A stretch of DNA of 64,000 nt from Monocercomonoides exilis (taxonomy: Eukaryota; Preaxostyla; Oxymonadida; Polymastigidae). Positions 1 to 10,703 of this stretch are shown here, in pieces; the first letter of the stretch is position 1; each line of letters begins with the position of its first letter. Both the position numbers and the translations under genes were made by a program. The DNA lies in assembly GCA_001643675.2 (NCBI GenBank), contig LSRY02000031.1, positions 436,501 to 500,500 on the forward strand. The letters are read 5' to 3'. The notes under the pieces were generated by a model. The model was not told the DNA's origin. It saw only the letters and a program-made list of their open reading frames with translations, and made no database searches.

Positions 1-312
1 CAATCTGAAGAGCAGGAAAGATACGAAGACGAAGACGGGTATGAAGACGATGATGACAACGACAACGACTTCTTTGGAAAGAAGAAAGGGGAAGGAGAAG
101 GAGAAGGAAAGGAAAAAATGAAGGGAACGGAGAAATTCAGAAGCTCATATGAAAGCAGCGATGAGGAATATTCCGGCAATAGAGAAAGTTTTGAATTTGA
201 CAGCATGTCAAAAGGGAAAGAAAGCGAAAGCAACGAGTTTGTGGATGAAGATGAAGAAGGAAATAAAGATAAAAGACTGAGTAATCAAGCATTTAATGCA
301 CATCCAATTTCT

Positions 313-344
<32 letters not shown>

Positions 345-1110
345 TTCTCAATCTGATTCATTTGATGAAGAGGAGAACTTTGAAGAGCAGAGCGACAGAT
401 ACATTGACTCAGGTGATGAAAGAGACAGTGTTCAATCAACACCAAAAATAAAAGAGACGACACGAGAACAGAATTCACTCAGAAGCGGAGTTGTTGGTTT
501 TTCTTCGTTTCATCCAACTTCTGGTTCTAATTCTTCTTCTGCTTCTGCCTCTTCTTCTACTTCCTCCTCTTCCTCTTCCTCTTCCTCTTCCTCTTCCTCA
601 AGCCCGTTTTCTTCTGGGTTTGTTGCACCGGATGGCAGGAAAATTAAGCTGGCTGGATTTGACGATGATGAAGATGAAGATGATGAAGACTACGAAGATG
701 AAGACAATGCACATCCAGTTGGTGTGGATGAAGGAGATGAAGAAGATGGCAATGAAGATGCATTTGGGAACAGGTCAAACAGAGAAAGCATGGGAAACAC
801 GCAGGATCGAAGTGATTATGTGGACGAAGACGAAGACGAAGACGAAGGTGAAGGTGAAGGAGAAGAGACTGGAAGAGGCAAACAGGATGTGTTTGGGAGG
901 AATCAGAGGGACGATCTTTATGGCGATGGAAATGAAGGAGACGAGGAAGAATACGAAGATTTGGATGCCGGCACAGATGCAGATGCAGATGCAGAAGGAG
1001 GAGGAGGAGGAAATGGAATGCAGACAGGAGATGATGATGAATGGGCAGATGAAGATGAGGACGATGAGAAATATGGAGAAATGAACTTTGAAGACGAAGA
1101 CTTCAAGTGA
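1..1110 (+). CDS. Acidic Ser/Asp/Glu-rich protein, 3' part (truncated by window edge)
   Basis: The reading frame is open from base 1 to a TGA at 1108-1110, so the gene starts left of the window; the ATG at 118 is probably internal. The visible 369 residues are low complexity: long Asp/Glu runs, two poly-Ser tracts (about 310-350 and 530-600) and a Gly-rich patch near 1000. No fold, signal peptide or membrane segment is visible. The composition suggests a disordered nuclear or nucleolar protein, but this is inference. Shadow ORFs on other frames come from the (TCT)n and (GAA)n repeats. The frame and stop are clear; the function is unknown. Confidence 0.6.
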
Positions 1111-1785
1111 ATGATGAAAAAAAAGAAAGAAAGAACAAAAAATGCATTTTTTCTCTATGTTGACATAAATGTTTTATAAGATGTTTTTATTATTCCTTTC
1201 CTTTTGTTGTTTATCTTCCATACACAATCACTCCACATCACTCTCAATCTCTAAGCATCTCATTTCACTCTTTAACATCCTTTTCTTGTTCACATGTTAT
1301 TTCATTGACTCTCTTTTTTCACTTCTTTCTTCTTTTCCTTATAATTATTTTGTTTGAAAATGCTTTATGAATCATCTCACTTCGCAATCCTATTTCTCTC
1401 TCAAATATTTCACAATCTTTTAGAACTCGGCTTTATTCTTAACTTTTCTTTCGTTTTTGCTTTTTGAAAAATAATCGTAAATAACATGAATAACATAAAT
1501 CATACAAGTGCTGCTCTTTTCGACACATAAAAGAAAAGCACAAATTGTGAAATGGGAAACAATAACAGAGAAAAAAAGAAGCTGTCTCAAGTCGCTTATA
1601 CACTTTGCTCACATTCATTTACTTCCCCTTCCAGATGTTTGAAAACACTTGTTCAATTGGGAGAATTTTATAATCAATAAATACAAATAAAATAATTAGA
1701 ATAAACTTAAAGAATTATAAGTGAGCAATTACTGTTCCACCTTCTTCATTCCAAAAAATACTCATCTCTTCTTCAAATGATATGC
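1111..1785. other. Spacer between convergent genes, no gene seen
   Basis: AT-rich sequence between the 3' ends of the acidic gene and the minus-strand uL30 fusion gene. It holds short A-runs and ATAAA-like stretches suitable for both 3' ends. A 62-codon hydrophobic frame at 1169-1357 looks like chance AT-rich coding and is not called. Confidence 0.5.
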
Positions 1786-2913
1786 TTAGAGACATCTTCT
1801 AATCAGTCTGTTTATCATTCCCATTCTGTTTCCTGCTGCTCCTCCTTCGACAAAGTGCCTCAACTTGCTCTTCTTGTATCCTCCTCTTGGTGAGTTCATC
1901 TTGAATGGCCACAAGAAACGGTTGCATTTGGCAAAGTGTCTTCCGATTGTCACAATTTGCCAGATCAAATCGTCCAACGTCTTAATCTTGTATCTGCCCA
2001 ATGCACGTGCAATCACTTTGTTTGAAGTGAGAGGAATTCTCTGTCCATTAATCTTTGCATATCCGCGCTTTACGAGAAGAGCACGGATGGTTCTGACACT
2101 GGGATATCCAATGGCAACATATGGCTCAATGACTTTGAGCATGTTGAGTGTTGGTTTTGTGAGGCGAACGAAGACAGCGTTGTGAATTTGACGAAGACGG
2201 AACAGTTGAAGAATCTTTCTTTGCTTTGGTGGTACTCCATTCACACCACGCAGACGCATCACAAAGGCAAGCTTGGGCTCTGGAGGCACATAGAAGTTGC
2301 CTTTCTTTTCAGCTTTACGATGAAGCATAATTCTCTTCTTGCGATCTTTCTTGTACTTGCGGTTGTATTTTGCAGCGCGAATTGCACCCATTGTTCTCTC
2401 TCTCAATGCTTCAGTCTTTCTTTCTTTCTTTAACTCAAATCTTTTGCGAATTCTCGCTTCCTTGTTTGCAATCTTCTTCACAACACTTTCAGGAGCAACA
2501 CGAAGAGTTTTTGCGCGATTGCTCAATTTGTAAACGAGGAAGAGAACATGCTTTTCAGCTTCACCTTTTGCAGCTTTAACAGCATTGGGAAGTTCTGAAG
2601 GAGCGACTGCACATTTGATGAGTGCTGCATTAATCTATTGTGAAATCAAAAATTATTTTTTAAAAAAGAAAAATTATCAAAAAAGTACTTTCTTCCAGTT
2701 TGCAGTTTGTGCAATAACGTTCTTTGGATCTGCATCGAATTCCTCAATAAGTTTTGGGCACAATTTGTTTATTGCTTCGCAGACAACAGCTCCTTTTGTA
2801 AGATCCTCTGGGATATTAACGGGCTTTTTGAGTTCGTGTTTCAGCCATTTTCTAACTTTGCGGGTCATGCTTTTCTGCGTTTTCTCTTGCAGATTCTTTT
2901 TTTCTGCGGGCAT
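1786..2913 (-). CDS. RPL7: CH-like domain fused to 60S ribosomal protein uL30 (L7), two exons
   Basis: Exon 1 is 2913..2689 (ATG at 2913). A 54-nt GT-AG intron occupies 2688..2635 (starts GTACTTTTTT, ends CACAATAG). Exon 2 is 2634..1786 and ends in TAA. The spliced product is 357 aa. Residues ~120-357 match eukaryotic L7 almost end to end: APESVVKK start, GNFYVPPEPKLAF, RLRQIHNAVFVRL, NRFLWPFKMNSPRGG and HFVEGGAAGNR. Residues ~18-112 are not part of L7. They read like a calponin-homology-like (SPEF1/CLAMP type) domain, with VRKWLKHELKKPV, DLTKGAVVCEAINKLCPKL and QTANWKKIN, the last spanning the intron. There is no in-frame Met between the two parts before conserved L7 sequence, so a separate L7 start is not visible. 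An alternative 5' exon spliced just before the L7 part is possible. uL30 identity is firm; the fusion is inferred from frame and splice sites. Confidence 0.82.
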
Positions 2914-3913
2914 ACGACAACAAAACAAATTATTAAAAATAAAAGAGCAGACAGAATTTCCTCAAATGACAAAAGATCAAAATTTTTATCTTATTTTCAA
3001 ACTTCTTCCTTAATTTTTTGATTTTTTTAAGCCTAACTTTCAGATTCAAAAACTTTATATGATTCACTTGATATTTTTTCGTTTTTATTTTTTAAGATTT
3101 TTGTTGTGAAAAAAAAGAGAACAATGTTCTAATGAAAATTCATTGTTGAATTGAGAAAAAAATTTTTTTAAGATAACCTATGAAATTGTGTGAAAATATG
3201 TATTAAATCAAAAAAATAAAAAGAACATTAATTATTTAAAAAATTCAACAATTAAAAAAAAATTATTTCACTTAGAAATTTCAAATTGAATAAAAATTAT
3301 TCAGAGACAAAAAATCGTGATCATTACAATTTTGTTCACGCGCAAATTACTAACATCATAATTTTTATATCAATTTCTTCATCACTGATCGAATTCAGCA
3401 TACCTTATTATCAATTTGACCACAAAATCTTCAAACTTCAAAACCAAAACTAAATAAGAAAATAATTAATGCAACAATCAGAAATAAAAGTGAAAAGTTA
3501 ATGATGAAAATAAAATCATAAAAATAAATATTTGTTGAAAAAATATTCAGAAAAACGGTGTTATTTGTTCGTCATTGAAATTTCATCGGACAAATAATAT
3601 TAAAAGTTTATCATCACGTTATCTTTCTCAAAGAACTCTCTCTCTAAAAGCAACTTCTCCCTTTTCATACAATAATTTTGGAAAAAATGTAATCATAAAA
3701 TTCAATGTCCAATCTAATTTATTTTCTTTAAATTTCAGATGATACAAAATGAAAATCAACTCTTATGCAACAGTGACTTCGTTTTTCACAGATCTATTTC
3801 ATGAACTCTCAATAAAAACTTCAAAAAATGAATATCCTAAATAGAACACGTAAAACCCATCTCTATGATCATAACCGGAATAAAATATATTCTGAAGAAA
3901 AAAGTTATCAAAA
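2914..3913. other. AT-rich intergenic region, no gene seen
   Basis: About 1 kb between divergent genes (uL30 fusion on minus, membrane protein on plus). Very AT-rich, with many short A/T runs. No ORF, RNA gene or repeat with support was seen. It should contain both promoters. Confidence 0.5.
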
Positions 3914-4559
3914 ATGAGAAAAGCTTCAAATGTTTCTTCAGGAAATCTTCATGTTATTTTATTTCTTTGTGCGTTAAGAATTACTATTTCACTTGTTGGT
4001 ATTGCTTTTCCGTCAGCATTGTTGACAATTTTGTTAAAAAATCCGGAAAAACGACCTTATTCCCCGACTTCAACATTTTTAGCGAGATGGTCTGATGCTT
4101 CTTTGCTTATAATTCCTTTTAAATAATTTTTTTATTTTAAGGGCATTTTTATTGTATCTTACTCTTTCATTCTTTGAATATCGATCTCTTAAGCAAGCCA
4201 TGAAACCTGATGCTAGTCCAAAGGATGGTAATAATCGATTTATTCGTTCGGCCATCGAATGTTTTCTTGTTGCAGATATCGGAACAATTGTTCTTCTGAT
4301 TATTCTCATGATGACTCAACCCAATTCGAACAAAATAACCTGTATTGTTCTGTATGTCTTTCTTTCTTTAGGCTTAGCAACGCGTTCGAATTGGATAACT
4401 CAAAATCCTCCTCTTCCTAAACAATCAAAGCATGAGATTTCCAAAAGAAGGGAAGATTCTTCATCTTCCACTTCATCAGATTCATCTTCAAAACAAATGG
4501 AGGCGATTGCAAGACCAGCCCCAAAAACGGAAATTCGAGAGAATCGGAAAAACAGATAA
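3914..4559 (+). CDS. Small four-TM membrane protein, two exons
   Basis: Exon 1 is 3914..4089 and exon 2 is 4142..4559 (TAA). The 52-nt intron begins GTCTGATGC and ends TTTTAAG; without it the frame stops at 4124. Splicing splits a Trp codon and gives 197 aa. I see four hydrophobic segments: around VILFLCALRITISLVGIAF, around AFLLYLTLSFF (crossing the junction), around VADIGTIVLLIILMM, and around ITCIVLYVFLSLGL. The C-terminal ~55 residues are polar, Ser-rich and basic and are probably cytosolic. No family is recognised. The intron restoring continuous membrane segments supports the model. Confidence 0.65.
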
Positions 4560-4856
4560 AATTCTTTCTGTTTATTGAATTTTACGTGTTATGTATCAAT
4601 TTTTAGTTCTTAAATTCAATATTTCTGCAATTATTACAATTTCATTTCATTTTTTTAATAAAGAAAATTTTTTTCTTGCTTTCTGTTTTACAAGAACAAA
4701 GAAAAACTTTTCTTCGTTTTTGTCTCTTTGAAAATGAGTTTGTTTTTTGTTATTATGTTTGATACATCTTTGAAAAAAAAAATAATATGAAAGTGGAAGT
4801 TTTGAAAAAGAAGATGATGTGTAATGATTTTGAATTGAAAAAGAATCGACATTTTG

Positions 4857-5755
4857 TTATTTATCATTATCTTCGAGCATTGCACCTTCATCGTCTTCAT
4901 CGTCATCATCAGTTACAGCCTTTAACAACCTTTTTCTCTGAGGAATTGTTGAAGTCTGTTCTTGTTTTTCATTCTCTGAATGATTTGAAGTGCTTGTGTC
5001 ATCTTTTGTGTTATCTTTCTTTGTTTCTTCTTCAACGTCCATGTGATTCGCGTCTTCTTTTTTGGATTCTTCTTCTTTCAATATCTCCTTTTTTGTTCGT
5101 TTTGGAGCTTTTAAGTTTTCATCAACATCTTCCTCTGCATCATCATTTTCATCATCATCATCAAACACCACATCAATCATATCATCATCTCCACTTTCGT
5201 CTTGTTCTTCTCCTTCCTCTCCTTCTCCTTCTTTGCTTTGTTGCTGCTTGGTCTTTTTTCTGGGCTCTCTCTTCCGATAAACTTTCCTCGGAATCATTTC
5301 GCCCATTTCGAGAATGGCAAGCGTATCGTCCTCTTCTTCATCGTCTTCATCGTCTTCACGAACCAATCTGTTCCTTCTTCTTTTTTTCCCTCCTTCAATT
5401 CCATCTTCCTCGTCGTTGTCGTCTCCGTCGAGTGGATGGAGACGAGGCAGAAGAGGAGAAACAGGAGGAGAAGATGGCTTTGTCTTTCGGATCGGCATTG
5501 GCTCTATTGGATGAGGAGAAAAAGTAGATGATGATTTCTGTGATGATGAAGAAGAAGTGGAAGAGGATGGAGTTGTAGAAGAGGAGGAAGTGAAAGAAGA
5601 TAGCCCTCCTTTATACACTCGAATTGGCTGAAGGGTTAAAATATATTATCAAAAAAAAAAAAAAAAAACAAGACAAAAACAAAATGAAATAAAGAAGTTA
5701 CAATTGCAAATAATAATTTCAAAAAAATAAAAATCATTACAACTTTAAATTTCAT
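4857..5755 (-). CDS. Acidic, Ser-rich protein (nuclear-type), two exons
   Basis: The main exon is 5627..4857 (stop TAA). It opens after a CCCTTCAG acceptor and reads PIRVYKGG. A 12-nt first exon at 5755..5744 (Met-Lys-Phe-Lys) followed by a 116-nt GT-AG intron gives a phase-0 start; this exon is inferred. The product is about 260 aa: a Ser-rich N-terminus, a Pro-rich stretch, a basic patch KKRRRNR, a central conserved-looking block (LAILEMGEMIPRKVYRKREP), then long Asp/Glu runs. The basic cluster could be a nuclear localisation signal. It lies 45-160 bp downstream of FEN1 on the same strand. No family is recognised. Confidence 0.55.
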
Positions 5756-5799
5756 TCGTATTAAATGTAATTATCTCTTCATTTTCAAAAAAACACATT

Positions 5800-7413
5800 T
5801 TATTTTCTGTTCAAAGCCAAATCTTCTCTTTCTCTTCTATCTTTTTCAACAGACAACGCACAAACCATTGGCTCTACTTTCCTGTAAACAACTGTCGGTG
5901 GCTTCTTTGCTGCCTTTGACTTCGATTTGGAAGGAAGGCGCGGTCCAGTTATTATTGTGGGCTGAGCATTTGTTGCAGCACTTCCACTTGAAGACGAGGA
6001 ATCAGTCTCCGGTTTCTTTGGCTGAAACATTGAAGTGATTTTCCCCTTCTGCCCTGTTGTGTTGTTTGATGATTGAGTTGTACTTTTGGCCTGTTCCTTC
6101 TGCTCTTCAGCCGGCGGCTCGCTCTTTTTGAAGAAGAGGTCCATTCGGACTTGACTCCGCAGCTTTTTCGCCTTTCGGATACGGTCGACGTTTCCTCGCA
6201 CTCTCCCTTCGTCGAACTGCATCTCCTTTACAAGAAACTCCACCAGCCCTTCCTCGTCTGGATCAGTCCATTTCGGATCTATTCCCAGAGCTTCGTGGTT
6301 CAACGGTGGGTTGACAAACAATTCCCTCATCTCTTCAATCGGATAAGGGTTGGGGATCAGGTACCGCTTGCCTTCAGGATCCTGTTCTCTGATTTTGGAG
6401 ACAACTTTCTCGAGTGTTCCGTATTTCTTAATAAGATCATATGCTTTCTTTTCTCCAATGCCTTTAATTGACTTAGAATAATCGCATCCACATAATATGC
6501 ACAGATCAACAAATTGATTCATCGTCATATTAAATCCTTCCAAAACTTCTTTCAAGTGTATTTCTTTAATTGGAAGTTTCTTAGCTTCGCTACTAGTTAA
6601 ATTGCGAAGAAGAATAGGTGTGCCAAAAGTAAGAGAATCCATATCTTCTGATCCAATTCCCCAAACAACCCCTGCTTTGCACAATGCAGCGCATTGAGCC
6701 TCTGCTTCTCCTTCTGCTTCAACATAAGGCACACCCATCAAACGCAATAATCTTTTCGCATCTTCGTTGTGTTCAGCAAGCACTCTGACCGATCTGCGTG
6801 CAAAACGGTTTGCGGCTTCCATATCACCTTCTTCTCTTGCCTCTTCTTCTTTTGCTTTCGCTTCTTCGCGTACTGCTTTACGGTTTGCAAGCTACATATG
6901 CGCATAACAGTACAAATACGTATTGTTATAATATCAAAATTTTAACAAAAAAATGCTAAACTTAAAAGAAAATGCAAAAGTAAATACTGTTCCATCCTTA
7001 AATTCAGGAGGCTTTCCATCAAAAACATAAAGAGGTTTTATTCCGTTTGACATCATTCTAATTGTTCTGTTAAAAAGACCTTGAATGTGACTTTTAAGAA
7101 AATTGTGAATAATTACATTAAAATTAGTATTTTTGCCAACCTTGTAACACGTCCATCAGAACTTGTAAGTTGGTCGCCTCCATCCATTCTAATAGCAATC
7201 TGTGGCGCACACGTGAAATTATATTGCATTTTTTTGATTTATCAATGAGTAAATATCAAGAAAAATTTGAATTTAGATTCAAACCAAAAATTGATAAAGA
7301 GCCATCGAAACATCAATAGCAATTTTTCTACCAAAATAATTTTTAATTTCTGCATCTTTGATTGCGGACGGAACTTTCTCCGCAATCAATTTCATCAAAT
7401 TTTTAATTCCCAT
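5800..7413 (-). CDS. FEN1: Flap endonuclease 1, four exons
   Basis: Structure-specific 5' flap nuclease of Okazaki-fragment maturation and long-patch base excision repair. Exons: 7413..7285, 7199..7141, 7090..6988 and 6891..5800. The introns are 85, 50 and 96 nt and all GT-AG. Together they encode 460 aa (human is 380). Exon 1 gives [19 protein letters not shown] and the N-terminal metal ligand in IAIDVSM. Exon 3 gives [10 protein letters not shown]. Exon 4 starts LANR and carries GEAEA (E159/E161), [10 protein letters not shown] (D180/D182) and the H2TH region [13 protein letters not shown] (D234), so all two-metal ligands are present. A PCNA-binding PIP box QVRMDLFF is at about 344-351. The tail is some 80 residues longer than usual, Ser/Lys-rich, with a second weak PIP-like stretch GKITSMFQ. 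Each splice join restores an expected FEN1 motif. Confidence 0.95.
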
Positions 7414-7747
7414 TTAATTGTGATGGGTTGATCATTAGGTTTATTTGTTTAAACAAAGCTTTTTCAAATGAACAGCGATTACAAATTGCAAAAAATTGAA
7501 ATTCAAAAGAAAAAAATACATTAGTTTATCAACAAATAATATTAGCAACTATTTTTGGTTAAATGAATCGAAATGATTTTTAGATTGAGTCATCTCTTCC
7601 AAAAAAAATTAAAAATTATCCAAACGTTGCTGTTTGAAAGTATGTGAATGGTCAGAGTTACAAAGTAAATAATGTTTGCATAATTGTTTTTTATTTGGAA
7701 AGATTCTATTCTCATTTGTGAGCAAAATTCCACTTCAAACAAGTGAT
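7414..7747. other. Spacer between TMA7 and FEN1, no gene seen
   Basis: AT-rich 334-bp gap on which FEN1 transcription should start and TMA7 transcription should end (both minus strand). No additional coding potential seen. Confidence 0.4.
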
Positions 7748-8179
<432 letters not shown>

Positions 8180-9328
8180 ATGAGCCTGTTTGAATAGTTT
8201 TTATTATAAGATCTATCTTTTATTTCGATGAAAATAGGAATTTAAACGTTAGCCTTGATGAAGCAATTCAAAAACGTAGAAGCGAAAAAAGGCAACTGCG
8301 CCCAATGAGAGGGGGAAGAAGAGCTCAGGGAGGGCGTCGTCAAGCGAGGCAAGTTGCTGCTCAACCCACAACTCTTATGATACCTTCATCTGATGGTCGT
8401 GGGGTGCAATACGTTCAAGTGATCGCAGCTCCAACTACTCAGCCGGCTTTTGGTGGAAAAGGTGCTTCAACACGTTTTTCAAGAGGCGGTGGAAGACAAC
8501 GTTTAAATCGATTTGATCCACTTGCCATGGATGTTTGTTATACGTTCTTCGTCTTACAGCTTTCATCTTCCGCGGAATTTACCGAACAACGCCGTAATTT
8601 GACATTTATAAACAACTTTTGAAATACAAATATAAATTCGTTTGCTAGACAAATGCTTCCTGGAAAGCACCTCAAAGAGGTTCTCAACGAATGGGACGTG
8701 GAAAGGATTTTGCGCCTTCGGTACCTAAGCAATCTGGATCCAAAGTACTTGTTCATAATCTTCATTATGAAGTGAACGAAACTCAATTGAAAGTTTGGAT
8801 TAAAATCTAATTTTTTTTTGAAACTTTGTGTTTATATTTTTTGTCGTTGTTGACTGTCGTTATTTTTTTCAGGATGTTTTCAGCCGTCAAGGAGGTATTT
8901 CTTCATGCAAAATTGAATATGACGCATCTGGAAGATCAACAGGAGAAGCAGAAGTTATTTTTATGAAGAGATCTGATGCAGAAGAATGCGTTAAAAATTT
9001 AACAGGTGCATTTTGTAAAAATTGAAGTAAAGACTTTCATTTTAATTAATTTTTTCAGCTTATAAATTCCAAAATCAGCCAATTACCCTTGATCTGGCTG
9101 TTGATGTAAGTGGAAGAGCACCTCGTGGCGGAAGAGGTGGATCAAAAGGAAGAAGAGGAGGTTCTTCTGGAGATGTAGAACGTCTCCAACATTCCGCTGA
9201 AGGTACGTGAATGTATTTTTGTCAAATTATCTTTGTATATATATTTCGAAAAATATTTTTTTTTATCTTATTTACATTTATTATTTACAGAATTGGATGC
9301 TATGTTAGCAAGATATAAGTCTCAATAA
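8180..9328 (+). CDS. ALYREF: ALY/REF (Yra1) mRNA export adaptor, six exons
   Basis: RNA-binding TREX subunit linking the UAP56 helicase to mRNA export. Exons: 8180..8187, 8238..8532, 8649..8792, 8873..9005, 9059..9202 and 9291..9328 (TAA). All introns are GT-AG, and the sum is 762 nt, or 253 aa. The N-terminus MSLNLNVSLDEAIQKRR matches the UAP56-binding motif. It needs the 8-nt first exon, which is inferred; the next in-frame ATG is 8305. An RGG-rich linker follows. The RRM carries RNP2-like KVLVHNLHYEV and RNP1-like GRSTGEAEVIF. A second RGG stretch follows, and the C-terminal motif SAEELDAMLARYKSQ matches the C-terminal UAP56-binding motif. Domain order and both end motifs are diagnostic. 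Confidence 0.9.
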
Positions 9329-9719
9329 AGGTTTTGTTCGGTTTATGTTTAAAAAAGTATTTCCTTGAATATGGATGATATATGCAAGAGATAAGCGTTC
9401 AAAAATAAAAAATTCAAATGAATCTGACAAATTTATCGTTGTGGGAAAAGAAGATATATTTTGTATGCAATGAAGAATGTGTTTATTTATGGAACTTTTT
9501 GTTTTGGCAAGAATAAAGCAAACACTTCAGTTTAAAAAAGAAATAAATACCAATTAACTGCTTTTTTCACCTATTTTTTTTTTTTTTTTTCCAATTTTAT
9601 CAAAATGAATTTGAAATTTTCTTGGAGATGTTTCAAAGTAATATGCAGTTTTTGCTCATTAATGTGAAGATGTAAAGTTTTTGATAAAAGAAATGCGAAA
9701 TGTGCAGATTTATTCAGAA
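9329..9719. other. Convergent 3' spacer, no gene seen
   Basis: AT-rich gap between the ALY stop and the V-ATPase stop on opposite strands. It contains a T13 run near 9575 and ATAAA-like motifs. No coding potential. Confidence 0.4.
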
Positions 9720-10463
9720 TTACGCTGCTCCTCTGAATGATGAGCTACTGGACATGATCACAGACACGATAACACCCATCAATCCAATGGCTTCACCGAA
9801 AATTTCCATTACAAAGCATTTCATAAATAAAGACCCATCGGCAGCATCAGCATTTGCAATCGCTGCACCTAGCTTTCCAACACAATAGCCTGCTCCAACA
9901 TTTGAACACCCAATAATTAAACCAGCAAAAAATTGTGCATAAGCTGCTTTGTAATCTTCTGCTTGTAATGGATATGGCGAAACAGCATATTTATTTTGAA
10001 CAATAATTGCCAAAATGATCCCGTAAATTGCTAATGCTTCACAGAACAAAACACTAATTTAAATTGCAATTTCAAAAATATGTGCAAATCAAAGACAAAT
10101 GTCCGAAACCTAATAAGATTTTTTGAAGTGATTCGCGGGTGACGAACAGCATTTCCAACCAAACTTGCTCCCGTCATAAAAATGCCCCACCCTGCACCCA
10201 GAACGCTAAATCCAATTGCAAAGCATGCTCCAAGAGCTGCCCATAAATAAGGATCAATCATAATTAACCAATTTCCATCCCATGGTTGCGCTAATAGTAA
10301 TTAAATTCCCATGTTTTGATAGTTGAATATAAAAACATAATGAAAGATAAAAATCGTATAATCAAAAAAGCACTCTTAGGAATAAATAAACTATCAAATT
10401 TTTCTCACGCAATACAAAAAAAGAACAAAATAAACGAAGTATTCAACCTGTTGTTGGTTCCAT
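9720..10463 (-). CDS. VMA16: V-type ATPase V0 proteolipid subunit c'', three exons
   Basis: Membrane rotor subunit of the proton-pumping V-ATPase. Exons: 10463..10448 (16 nt, reads MEPTT, inferred), 10290..10110 and 10053..9720. The introns are 157 and 56 nt, GT-AG, and the product is 176 aa. The body matches c'' (ATP6V0B/Vma16) rather than c: PYLWAALGACFAIG, GIFMTGASLVG, NLISVLFCEALAIYGIILA with the essential Glu in the second visible helix, and a last helix with FGEAIGLMGVIVS. Four membrane helices are seen. The additional N-terminal helix found in yeast and human c'' is missing, as if the gene were a shortened form. Convergent with ALY/REF. Confidence 0.88.
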
Positions 10464-10590
10464 TTGGAAAATATATGGTATTCTTGATCAAAGGATAAAT
10501 TTTCTTTTCATGATTACTCATAATAAAAAATGAGAAATGTGTTAATTAAAATACAAACTTCAAAAAAATTTTTGGAAATGTCTGTATTTA

Positions 10591-10697
10591 CAGTCTGTCC
10601 CAAAAAAATGTTGATCTGTCCTTTTTTAATGTTGAGCATCCCTCAATAAATAAAAATTATATTTCCCACATTCGCCTTTCGTCATAATTAACATTTT
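10591..10697 (+). repeat. Left terminal inverted repeat of the Tc1/mariner-like element
   Basis: 107 bp, reverse complement of 12630..12736 with no difference seen by eye. Begins CAGTCTGTCCCAAAAAAATG. Ends just before the transposase start at 10704. Confidence 0.9.
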
Positions 10698-10703
10698 CAC
10701 AAC

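Noticed and set aside
293-1106. Leu- and Ser-rich frames overlapping the acidic protein on both strands.
   Set aside because: Shadows of the GAA/TCT repeats; the acidic frame is open from base 1 to a stop.
2677-2928. Separate small gene encoding only the CH-like segment.
   Set aside because: The frame runs into intron sequence and stops two codons later; the 54-nt GT-AG removal gives an in-phase continuation of the same domain into the uL30 exon.
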